20,189 nt of DNA from NCBI GenBank assembly GCA_964526505.1, contig CAZGJC010000032.1, positions 1 to 20,189 of the forward strand. Direction: 5' to 3'. Origin of the DNA: SVTX01 sp964526505. Its GTDB lineage: Bacteria > Bacillota > Clostridia > Oscillospirales > CAG-272. Positions 7,991-15,285 of this stretch are shown here, piece by piece (position 1 is the first letter of the stretch; the number at the start of each line of letters is the position of its first letter). Under the pieces are notes generated by a model. It was not told where the DNA came from. It did not search any database and saw only the letters and a list, made by a program, of their open reading frames with translations. The position numbers were made by a program, and so were the translations under genes.

Positions 7991-8019
7991 TTGACATATT
8001 GTTGCCATCGTACTAAAAT
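7991..8019 (+). promoter_or_regulatory. Promoter of the giant lipoprotein gene
   Basis: A perfect -35 TTGACA (7991-7996) and a -10 TAAAAT (8014-8019) are separated by 17 bases. Transcription would begin near 8026, giving a leader of about 88 bases. Confidence 0.75.
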
Positions 8020-8054
8020 AATAATTAGAAGGAATACGTTACTTACACGTTCCG

Positions 8055-8086
8055 TCGTAAAACTCAATTCTTAAAATTTTTTACGA
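8055..8086 (+). promoter_or_regulatory. Leader hairpin before the giant lipoprotein gene
   Basis: TCGTAAAA (8055-8062) and TTTTACGA (8079-8086) form a perfect 8-base stem with a 16-base loop, ending 15 bases before the GGAGG ribosome binding site (8102-8106). It could protect the 5' end or affect ribosome loading. No riboswitch family was recognised. Confidence 0.4.
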
Positions 8087-8113
8087 AATTCACTGCAAAA
8101 TGGAGGAAAGAGT

Positions 8114-11100
8114 ATGAAATTCAAAAAGAGACTGTTGACTTGCATTTTATGCGTTATCGCAGTTGTAATCCTCTCGGTATGTCTTGTTTCTTGTAATAAA
8201 AACAAAGACTGTGACCACACGTATGGAGATTGGACAACAGTAAAAGAGGCTACTTGCACAGAGAGCGGATTGCAGACACGCAAATGTTCCAAGTGCGAGC
8301 AAACCGAGGAAAAATCCATTGATTCCCTCGGTCACAATTGGGCAGACGCAACTTGTCAGGCACCGAAAACCTGCACGAGATGTTCTGAAACGGAAGGAAA
8401 TAAACTTGAACACAATTTCGATAAAGAAATTGTTTCGGAAAAGACTTTAAAATCTTCCGCAAATTGCATAAACCCTGCATATTATTACAAATCTTGTGCA
8501 TGTGGCGAGGTTAGCAAGAGCGAAAATGACGTGTTTGCAAGCGGTGAAGCGAACGGACACAGTTTTGTGCTTGAAATTGCGAAAGACAGCACACTCAAAT
8601 CGGAGGCTGACTGCATAAATCCTGCATATTATTACAAATCTTGTGCATGCGGTGAGATAAGTCACGACGAAAAAGACGTGTTTGCAAGCGGTTCCGCAAC
8701 CGAGCATAAATTCACCGAAGAAGTGGTGAAAGCGGACGCACTCAAATCAGAGGCAACCTGTGAAAACGCTTATATTTACTACAAATCCTGCAAATGCGGT
8801 ATGGTAAGTACGAGCGAGGCGGACACCTTTGTTTACGGGGAAAAAGCGAAGCACAACTATACTTTGGAGATTGTTACAGAAGGTGCTTTGAAGAGCGAGG
8901 CCGACTGCATAAACCCTGCATATTATTACAAATCTTGCACTTGCGGTGCGATAAGTTCAAACGAGACGGACGTATTTACAAGCGGTTCGTCGCTCGGTCA
9001 CAAATACATCGAAAACCCTTATAAACACAAGGATGCAACGTGTACGGAGGCTGAGGTTAAGGTTTATGAATGTACCTGCGGTGATTACTATGAAGAAACC
9101 GTGGGTTCGGCACTCGGTCACAACATCAAAAACGTAGAGCCTACAAGGGTTTTAGTTGAGGGTGAGAGTTGCAAATACGTGCTTGTTTACGTATGTCAAA
9201 ACGCAAATTGCGGAGAAGAAGTACAGGGTGAATATATATACAATCACGTGTATATTGCAAGCATCACAAAACCCGCAACTTGCAAGGAAAACGGCGAAAA
9301 AACTCTTACTTGCACGTGCGGAGACAGTAAAAAAGAGGTCATTGAGAAGTCTTCCACAGGGCATATTTGGGTCACGGGAAGTACTTTTGAGGGCAAAAGA
9401 GAGGACAAATGCTCCGTTTGCGGTGAAAAGAAGACCGTAATCGTTTATGAGGGCAACTCCACCGACTCGACAAATGCCGGAAATCTCAAAGACACCGAAA
9501 TCGAAGTCGGCGGAACCAACATCAGTCTCGATGACGGAACCATTGACAAGATCGGTGACAAAGACATCACTCTCTCGGCAGACAAATTGACAAGTGACGA
9601 TCTCGGCGACCTTAATATTTCCGACGACAAACTGGCTCAGGTTGGAAATTCTCCCATCTACAACTTTACGATAAACGACGGAAATCAGAACATATCCGAC
9701 TTCGGTGAGGACAACTGGGTTACAATAACTTTGCCTTACGAACTTTCCGAGGGTGAGGACGTTGACAGCATAGCAATTTGGTACATAAGCGAGGGAAGTC
9801 TTGTTTCCATTAAAGCGACTTACAGCAACGGCTACGTTACTTTCAAAACAAACCACTTCTCATACTACACCGTAACAAGGCTCACACCTGCCGAAAGATG
9901 TGAACTTTACGGTCACTCATACACGACGCAACACATAAATGAAACTTGCACAAGCGACGGCTACGACCTTTTGGTTTGCGTTCGTTGCCACGACCGCAAA
10001 AAAGAAAATATCGTATCCGCAACAGGACACAACTACGAAATTGCCGACAGCACAGAAGCAACTTGCACGGCAGACGGAAAAATAATTTACAGATGTCAAA
10101 ACGACGGTTGCAACTCCGCTTACACAAAGAAAATCCCCGCAACGGGACACGACTATGAAATTACCGACAGCACAGAAGCAACTTGCACGGAAAACGGATA
10201 TGCCGTATACAAATGCAACAATTGCGAACATTCATACACAGACACTTATGCAAAGAAGAGTCACTCCGTAAAAAGTCAAGTTATAAATGCGACTTGCACA
10301 ACGGACGGATACACGCTTTACGAATGTGAAAACTGCGATTATTCACAAAAAGGCAATTTTGTAAAGGCTACGGGTCACGACTATCAAAGTGCGGTTTGGG
10401 AATGGTCGGACGACAATACAAAGGCTAAGGTTACACTCACTTGCTCGCACGACAAAGGTCACACCTTGACGCTTGAAGCCACAGTTTCGGCAACGAAGAC
10501 GGAAGGAACCGATTCCACATACACAAAAACGGTTTGGACAGCATCCACAACTTACGACAACAAAATTTACAGCGACCAAAAAGAAGAGATTATAGGAACG
10601 CACGAGCACAAGTACTCGGAAAAATACGTGAACACAGACCCCAACTATCACTGGCGTGAATGTGATTGCGGTGCTAAAACAGACGAGGAAAAGCACACGT
10701 TCGGAACTGACGGCGTATGCACGGTTTGCGGATGCGTTCAAAAAATCGGAGATTGCGACCACAAGGAACTTACCGAGAAAACACTTGATATCGGCAAGGT
10801 CATCGGCAGAGATGATTGCTACGTGACAATTGTATATCAGACTTGCAGTTGCGGAAAAGTTAAAGTGCTTAACATCGACAAATCGAAATTCGATTGCGAG
10901 TTGGAAGAAGTAGGCGACGCCGTATACGGCAAAGACGAGAACGGATACGAGACGGAGTCTCAACATTGGAAATGCGTAGATTGCGGTCTTGAAGCGGATT
11001 CGTATCTTTGCGAAGGCATGATAGGTTGCACGGAATTTATGCGTGGCACTTACTCTTTCTATTACAACGGCGAGACGATTATAGAGGACGTTTACTTTGA

Positions 11101-14100
11101 ACAGACTTATGAAAGCCACTACGGAGAATACGTAACTTTAAATCTTGCCGATTACGGGGCTTGCGGAGGCACCGTAAGGGTTCGCAAATGCAACGACTGC
11201 GGTGAAATTTACGATTTCTATTTGGATTACCTTTATACCGACGGTTGCGACATAGATCTCAACGTTTTCGAATCGCTCGATAATCCGACAGAGACAACAA
11301 TTGACTCGGACGGAAACGAACACAAAATATACAGAGCGAGTTGTTCAAAGTGCGGTTTGACAGTGACGGGAGACATATGCACAGAAATTTACTCCGTATG
11401 TGAAAGCAAGTTGACGATAACTTTAACCTTATCTTGTGGCGACACAAAAATAGCGGAAACCATAGACACTGATTCAGAAGAAGACCACGACTATACGAAG
11501 ACTATAACTTTCAAAGACGAAACTCTCGGTTGCGAGGGCGGATATACCGTTGTTAAACATTGCACAAAATGCGGAGATGAATACAAGTACAGCGGCGAGG
11601 GTCACAATACAGATTACGTTGAAATTGATCTTGCGGAAAAATACGGTGCGTGTTCAGGAAGCATTGACATAAAAGAATGCGTAAACTGCGGAAAGCAATT
11701 TTACAGTTATTTCAATAAAGGATGCGGAACCACATCAGATAAAACCATTACGGACGACGACGGCACGATACATCGCATATATACCACCAAATGTAATATC
11801 TGTAACCTTACGTTTATACGTGATTACGCCAGCAAGTATACGGATGAGTGTAATTATACGACCGTTACAAAATTCCAAATTATATCAAACTCGGACGGCG
11901 AAGTTTTGTTTGAAATGGACGGCATAGTGTCAGAAAATTCAGACCATAACTACGAAATAAAGGAATGGAGCGGTTCGTGCGACGACCGTTTATACATAAC
12001 TTACGTTTGCACAAGATGCGGAGAGACGTATACCTCAAAACATTGGGGCCACTGTCATGAATACGAGGAAATATCGCTTGATGAGTACGGTGTATGCTCC
12101 GGAAGTTACATAAGAGAATACAAATGTATAGCATGCGGAGACATAGAAGACAGATACGTTTATTTAAACTGCTGTTTGAACGGAGACGATGTTACTTGCG
12201 TGTGCGACAATTGCGGTATTTCGAGAACCGAAATATATACAAAGGGAGATTACACGGACTCCTGCACATATACGTACACAAGTCGTTACACTTACGCAAT
12301 AAACGACGTAGTTATATACGAATACACAGAACAAGGCAACGAATACGAACACGAGTACGAATACACGTACACATATAATGATGAAGAAAAGGGCTGTGAG
12401 GGCGGTTATTCTTACAGAGCGGAGTGTACAAAGTGCGGAGACTTCTACAATGGCGGCGGCTCCGAACACAGATACAACAATGAGGACAGAAGCCTTGCCG
12501 ACTATGGTATGTGCGGAGGATATTTGCACGTCCAAATTTGCGAGGTTTGCGGAGATACCGAGTACTACTACGTAGATGACCAAGTTTGCAATTGGGTTGA
12601 CAGCGACGACGGTTCGTGCAAATATTGCGAGAACTGCGGAATTAAGAAAATTTGCATTGTAACGAAAACAAAAGACCCGAACTGCATAATTACAACAAAG
12701 AGCGATTACACATACTACAAGGGAGACCAAGAAATATTGTCATTTACCGAGTACAGTTCCAATACGGATCACACATATGTGTATGAGTTTGAACTTAACG
12801 GGGACGACTGTGAGAACGGAGTCGATGTAACCGAGAGATGCAAAGATTGCGGATACGAATATTCTTATACGACTTACTCTCACGAAACGTTCCCGATTGA
12901 GGACATCGACCTTGAAGACTATGGAGTGTGCTACGGATATTATTACATCTATTCCTGTGCTTGCAAAAAGGACGTTTGGTATGGTTATCATTTTTGTGCA
13001 AATTACGACTCTTGGAATACCTACAAGGACGATCTCGGCAGAACGGTAGAAGTTACAAAATACGTCTGTGGAGAATGCGGACTTACCTTTACACACACGT
13101 GGTACACCGAAAGAGACAGTGCAACCTGTACAAGCAAAACGTACTACACAGATATCATTTATATCGGCAACACGCTTATAAGTGAGATAAGTTACACAGA
13201 AATCGGGGACGACGCTCACAATTACACTGTTACGGGAAGTCTCAACGCAGGAAGCACAACTTGCGAGGACGGTGTTACAGTTACTTACACTTGCAAAGAT
13301 TGCGGATACGCATACACCGAAGAATATGATTATTGCTATACGTTTGTAACAGAAGTTATAGACCTTTCACAATTCGGAAATTGCGGAGGATTTGCATATA
13401 TTTACAACTGTGCCTGCGGATGCAACGGTTATCTTGAACTTGACGGCAGTTTTTGCGACCTTGAACAATATGACCACATATCTCCTTGGATTACCGGTGA
13501 CAATATTATAGAGTCGGGATGGCATTTCGTATCGGACCACGATTATTATTTCGAACACGACTGTTATCACAAAGGTTGTTCGGTAACAAACGACGCCGAC
13601 GGAGAGAATATTTGCGGGCTTGAAATAAAGTATGCGGAATACTGGGTTTGGGACAGAAATAACTGCAAGGCTTACAAATACAACACTTACATATTCTACA
13701 ATGAGAGAACAGGAGTTTCAAAAGAATTTACTTTCAAATGCGGTGAGCGTGACTATCACAATTACACATACACAGAGCAAGAAAACGGCTCATACAGATA
13801 CGACTGTTCAAATTGCGGAAGTTACTACACACACGAATATACTTACAAAAACGGCAGTTTGGTAAAAGAATATACCCAATACGAGAACAAACTTACCGGT
13901 TATCGGTGGTATTCTTTGTCAGATAAGACTTACACAGTTGAGGGATTTGACAGCGGTTGTCACGAAAAGACAGAACGTCATTACGGTGACGGCAAAGATT
14001 ACGTCGATGAGACTATTTACGGATATCTTGACGGATGTGAATATACAATTTTCCATTATTACACGGAAAAAGATTATTGGCGAAAATACGAATATACGTA

Positions 14101-15172
14101 TGATTTCTCAATAAAACTTCCATTCGGAAATTTCGGATACAAGATGACGGAGGTAACCACCGGTTCAGGCGATTACAATGAGACGTGGATATTTAATTTT
14201 GTACACTATAAGAATCATCAATTTACTACTTATAAAAAATATATTGACGGCGATTATTGGAAAGAATACGTCTACACTTACACTTTCGGAGACGGTTGCT
14301 ATCGCACAACAGAATATACAGACAGTTACGGAGATACTTATACCCGGACAGACAACGTATGTGAATTTTATGATTCAAGTAAGGTAATCGACAAAAAACC
14401 CACCTGCACGCAGCACGGATATGGACATTACGTTTGTAATATATGCGGATGCTCGTCCGAACCTTATGAAATTTTACCCGAATGTCACTCATACGTACAG
14501 GTAAGCGAAAACCTCTATTACTGTTTTACTTGCGGAATGGAAAGTATTACGGGTCAGGACGGAGACGTGGTTTTGGAAGACCTTTCTGGTGACGACAACT
14601 TTATCGTAGGATACTGGAATTCAAACAGAAAAGAATTTACGTACTACGTATCGCTCATACTCGGTGACGGTACGGAAATTTTGCTTGATGGCGTTGACTT
14701 TATTTTCCTTGACGATATAAATGCAATATCTTTCTCAAAGGCACAGGTCAAAGCGTTGGCAGAGGAGATGGGCTACACCGACGAGAGTGCTTACAACGTA
14801 AGATTTACGTTTGTTCCGTACGACAACACGGGAAGTTTCGACTATGCCGTTACGTTTGCACCGACGAGTCAAGAGATAGGAAAAATAATCGGTTCGACAG
14901 TATTCAAGGCTTTTGTCGAAGAGAACGGCAGTCTTTCACTTACGATAGAACCGACGCAAAACGGAGTTTGGACGTTCAGAAGCGTCGGATACGGATATGT
15001 CGCCGGACACCTCTACGATTCGAATAAAAATATTGATATATATGACTATCACGACTTTTATATCGAATGCACTTTGAATGAGGGTGAGACTTACACTCTC
15101 GATATGGAGTGGCAATACGTGGTTTCGGGTTATATGTACATAGTTATCACATTTGAACCGACAAACGCATAA
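8114..15172 (+). CDS. Giant Cys/Tyr-rich repeat lipoprotein, unknown function
   Basis: The 2352-residue product starts with a lipoprotein signal peptide whose lipobox LVSC puts the lipidated Cys at 27, so it should be anchored outside the membrane. By hand count it has about 144 Cys. In order: GHxW/ATCTExG-type CxxC repeats (30-99); four 49-residue repeats (100-295); three more CxC/CxxC repeats and a CxxC segment (296-445); a Cys-poor module ending in TNHFSYYTV (446-587); four 38-40-residue repeats (601-755); a series of 135-180-residue super-repeats with three C-x(7-12)-C-x2-C sets each (about 832-1881); a Tyr-rich tail (1882-2100); a last CxxC repeat; and a nearly Cys-free C-terminus (2147-2352) ending in a PPC-like fold. 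No LPxTG, SLH, catalytic motif or second membrane segment was seen. GGAGG at 8102-8106 sets the start. Adhesin, metal binder or disulfide-stabilised fibre are all possible; function is unknown. Confidence 0.9.
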   Translation: MKFKKRLLTCILCVIAVVILSVCLVSCNKNKDCDHTYGDWTTVKEATCTESGLQTRKCSKCEQTEEKSIDSLGHNWADATCQAPKTCTRCSETEGNKLEHNFDKEIVSEKTLKSSANCINPAYYYKSCACGEVSKSENDVFASGEANGHSFVLEIAKDSTLKSEADCINPAYYYKSCACGEISHDEKDVFASGSATEHKFTEEVVKADALKSEATCENAYIYYKSCKCGMVSTSEADTFVYGEKAKHNYTLEIVTEGALKSEADCINPAYYYKSCTCGAISSNETDVFTSGSSLGHKYIENPYKHKDATCTEAEVKVYECTCGDYYEETVGSALGHNIKNVEPTRVLVEGESCKYVLVYVCQNANCGEEVQGEYIYNHVYIASITKPATCKENGEKTLTCTCGDSKKEVIEKSSTGHIWVTGSTFEGKREDKCSVCGEKKTVIVYEGNSTDSTNAGNLKDTEIEVGGTNISLDDGTIDKIGDKDITLSADKLTSDDLGDLNISDDKLAQVGNSPIYNFTINDGNQNISDFGEDNWVTITLPYELSEGEDVDSIAIWYISEGSLVSIKATYSNGYVTFKTNHFSYYTVTRLTPAERCELYGHSYTTQHINETCTSDGYDLLVCVRCHDRKKENIVSATGHNYEIADSTEATCTADGKIIYRCQNDGCNSAYTKKIPATGHDYEITDSTEATCTENGYAVYKCNNCEHSYTDTYAKKSHSVKSQVINATCTTDGYTLYECENCDYSQKGNFVKATGHDYQSAVWEWSDDNTKAKVTLTCSHDKGHTLTLEATVSATKTEGTDSTYTKTVWTASTTYDNKIYSDQKEEIIGTHEHKYSEKYVNTDPNYHWRECDCGAKTDEEKHTFGTDGVCTVCGCVQKIGDCDHKELTEKTLDIGKVIGRDDCYVTIVYQTCSCGKVKVLNIDKSKFDCELEEVGDAVYGKDENGYETESQHWKCVDCGLEADSYLCEGMIGCTEFMRGTYSFYYNGETIIEDVYFEQTYESHYGEYVTLNLADYGACGGTVRVRKCNDCGEIYDFYLDYLYTDGCDIDLNVFESLDNPTETTIDSDGNEHKIYRASCSKCGLTVTGDICTEIYSVCESKLTITLTLSCGDTKIAETIDTDSEEDHDYTKTITFKDETLGCEGGYTVVKHCTKCGDEYKYSGEGHNTDYVEIDLAEKYGACSGSIDIKECVNCGKQFYSYFNKGCGTTSDKTITDDDGTIHRIYTTKCNICNLTFIRDYASKYTDECNYTTVTKFQIISNSDGEVLFEMDGIVSENSDHNYEIKEWSGSCDDRLYITYVCTRCGETYTSKHWGHCHEYEEISLDEYGVCSGSYIREYKCIACGDIEDRYVYLNCCLNGDDVTCVCDNCGISRTEIYTKGDYTDSCTYTYTSRYTYAINDVVIYEYTEQGNEYEHEYEYTYTYNDEEKGCEGGYSYRAECTKCGDFYNGGGSEHRYNNEDRSLADYGMCGGYLHVQICEVCGDTEYYYVDDQVCNWVDSDDGSCKYCENCGIKKICIVTKTKDPNCIITTKSDYTYYKGDQEILSFTEYSSNTDHTYVYEFELNGDDCENGVDVTERCKDCGYEYSYTTYSHETFPIEDIDLEDYGVCYGYYYIYSCACKKDVWYGYHFCANYDSWNTYKDDLGRTVEVTKYVCGECGLTFTHTWYTERDSATCTSKTYYTDIIYIGNTLISEISYTEIGDDAHNYTVTGSLNAGSTTCEDGVTVTYTCKDCGYAYTEEYDYCYTFVTEVIDLSQFGNCGGFAYIYNCACGCNGYLELDGSFCDLEQYDHISPWITGDNIIESGWHFVSDHDYYFEHDCYHKGCSVTNDADGENICGLEIKYAEYWVWDRNNCKAYKYNTYIFYNERTGVSKEFTFKCGERDYHNYTYTEQENGSYRYDCSNCGSYYTHEYTYKNGSLVKEYTQYENKLTGYRWYSLSDKTYTVEGFDSGCHEKTERHYGDGKDYVDETIYGYLDGCEYTIFHYYTEKDYWRKYEYTYDFSIKLPFGNFGYKMTEVTTGSGDYNETWIFNFVHYKNHQFTTYKKYIDGDYWKEYVYTYTFGDGCYRTTEYTDSYGDTYTRTDNVCEFYDSSKVIDKKPTCTQHGYGHYVCNICGCSSEPYEILPECHSYVQVSENLYYCFTCGMESITGQDGDVVLEDLSGDDNFIVGYWNSNRKEFTYYVSLILGDGTEILLDGVDFIFLDDINAISFSKAQVKALAEEMGYTDESAYNVRFTFVPYDNTGSFDYAVTFAPTSQEIGKIIGSTVFKAFVEENGSLSLTIEPTQNGVWTFRSVGYGYVAGHLYDSNKNIDIYDYHDFYIECTLNEGETYTLDMEWQYVVSGYMYIVITFEPTNA
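8411..8998 (+). repeat. Four tandem 147-base (49-residue) repeats
   Basis: Unit boundaries fall at His100, 149, 198, 247 and 296, exactly 49 residues apart. Units 1, 2 and 4 share the segment CINPAYYYKSC almost unchanged, at 8465, 8612 and 8906 in DNA; unit 3 (8759) is diverged to CENAYIYYKSC. Each unit has one Cys, then a CxCG, then a His at the boundary. The near-identity at DNA level shows recent tandem duplication. Confidence 0.9.
9449..9874 (+). other. Cys-free beta-type module inside the giant lipoprotein
   Basis: Residues 446-587 contain no Cys and interrupt the CxxC repeats. The segment ends with WVTITLPYELSEGE, an IAIWYISEG strand and YVTFKTNHFSYYTV. This 'T-x-HFS-x-Y-x-V' ending is a recurring beta-sandwich element in Firmicutes surface proteins. 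The Asp/Ile-rich first half (about 455-530) is probably a linker or solenoid-like stretch. Confidence 0.55.
9914..10375 (+). repeat. Four 38-40-residue ATCTxxG/CxxC repeats
   Basis: Boundary His residues at 601, 639, 679, 717 and 755 delimit four units of 38, 40, 38 and 38 residues. Each has TCTxxGY (or GK), a C-x2-C or CxxxxC pair and a closing GHxY or SHSV. Units 2 and 3 are nearly identical over EI(A/T)DSTEATCT, with DNA copies at 10037 and 10157, 120 bases apart. Confidence 0.85.
10607..13756 (+). repeat. Diverged super-repeats of about 150 residues
   Basis: From residue 1125 the protein repeats at D/E-x-H-x-Y boundaries (His1125, 1278, 1413, 1553, 1702, 1882). A conserved L-x2-[YF]-G-x-C-x-G element recurs six times, with Cys at 1017, 1180, 1328, 1467, 1606 and 1757. 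A full unit has three C-x(7-12)-C-x2-C sets, then an isolated Cys and a beta-type stretch ending in D-H-x-Y. The stretch 832-1124 appears to hold two further, more diverged units. The copies are diverged in DNA, so this amplification is older than the 147-base array. Confidence 0.75.
14921..15169 (+). other. C-terminal PPC-like beta-sandwich of the giant lipoprotein
   Basis: Residues about 2270-2352 show the pattern of a bacterial pre-peptidase C-terminal (PPC) domain: a G-V-W-T-F-R-S strand, a G-H-L-Y-D-S-N turn, L-N-E-G-E-T-Y-T-L and a final G-Y-M-Y-I-V-I strand. In PPC-containing proteins this domain is often a carbohydrate or cell-surface targeting module. The assignment is by eye only. 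Confidence 0.45.
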
Positions 15173-15182
15173 AACAAATTTA

Positions 15183-15212
15183 CCTGCAAGCCTTACGGCT
15201 TGCAGGTTTTTT
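15183..15212 (+). terminator. Terminator of the giant lipoprotein gene
   Basis: A perfect 10-base stem, CCTGCAAGCC (15183-15192) with GGCTTGCAGG (15197-15206), has a TTAC loop and is followed by six Ts. It starts 10 bases after the stop codon and closes the gene as a single-gene transcription unit. Confidence 0.95.
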
Positions 15213-15223
15213 ATACAAATCAA

Positions 15224-15252
15224 TTGACGGGAAGTTAATATTATGTTATATT
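15224..15252 (+). promoter_or_regulatory. Promoter of the serine hydrolase gene (extended -10)
   Basis: TTGACG at 15224-15229 and TATATT at 15247-15252 are separated by 17 bases, with TG at 15244-15245 giving an extended -10. Transcription would begin near 15259, about 27 bases before the preferred start codon. Confidence 0.7.
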
Positions 15253-15285
15253 ATTTACAGTGATTTTTATATGAGGTGTTTTGTT

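Noticed and set aside
9979..9993. CVRCH motif in the giant lipoprotein as a cytochrome c heme-binding site
   Set aside because: It is a single CxxCH among many CxxC motifs without His. The equivalent position in sister repeats is not His, so multiheme cytochrome is not supported.
8411..10375. Regular repeats as a CRISPR array
   Set aside because: The repeats are in-frame coding units of 114-147 bases inside one long gene, not short identical repeats with unique spacers.
9152..12730. Several antisense frames of 150-260 codons inside the giant lipoprotein gene
   Set aside because: They are Cys/Val/Phe-rich mirror products of the repeat-biased sense codons (tgc, tac, aaa), without ribosome binding sites or domain features.
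15271..15285. Upstream ATG adding five residues to the serine hydrolase
   Set aside because: It has no ribosome binding site; GAGGTG just downstream of it is well placed for ATG 15286.
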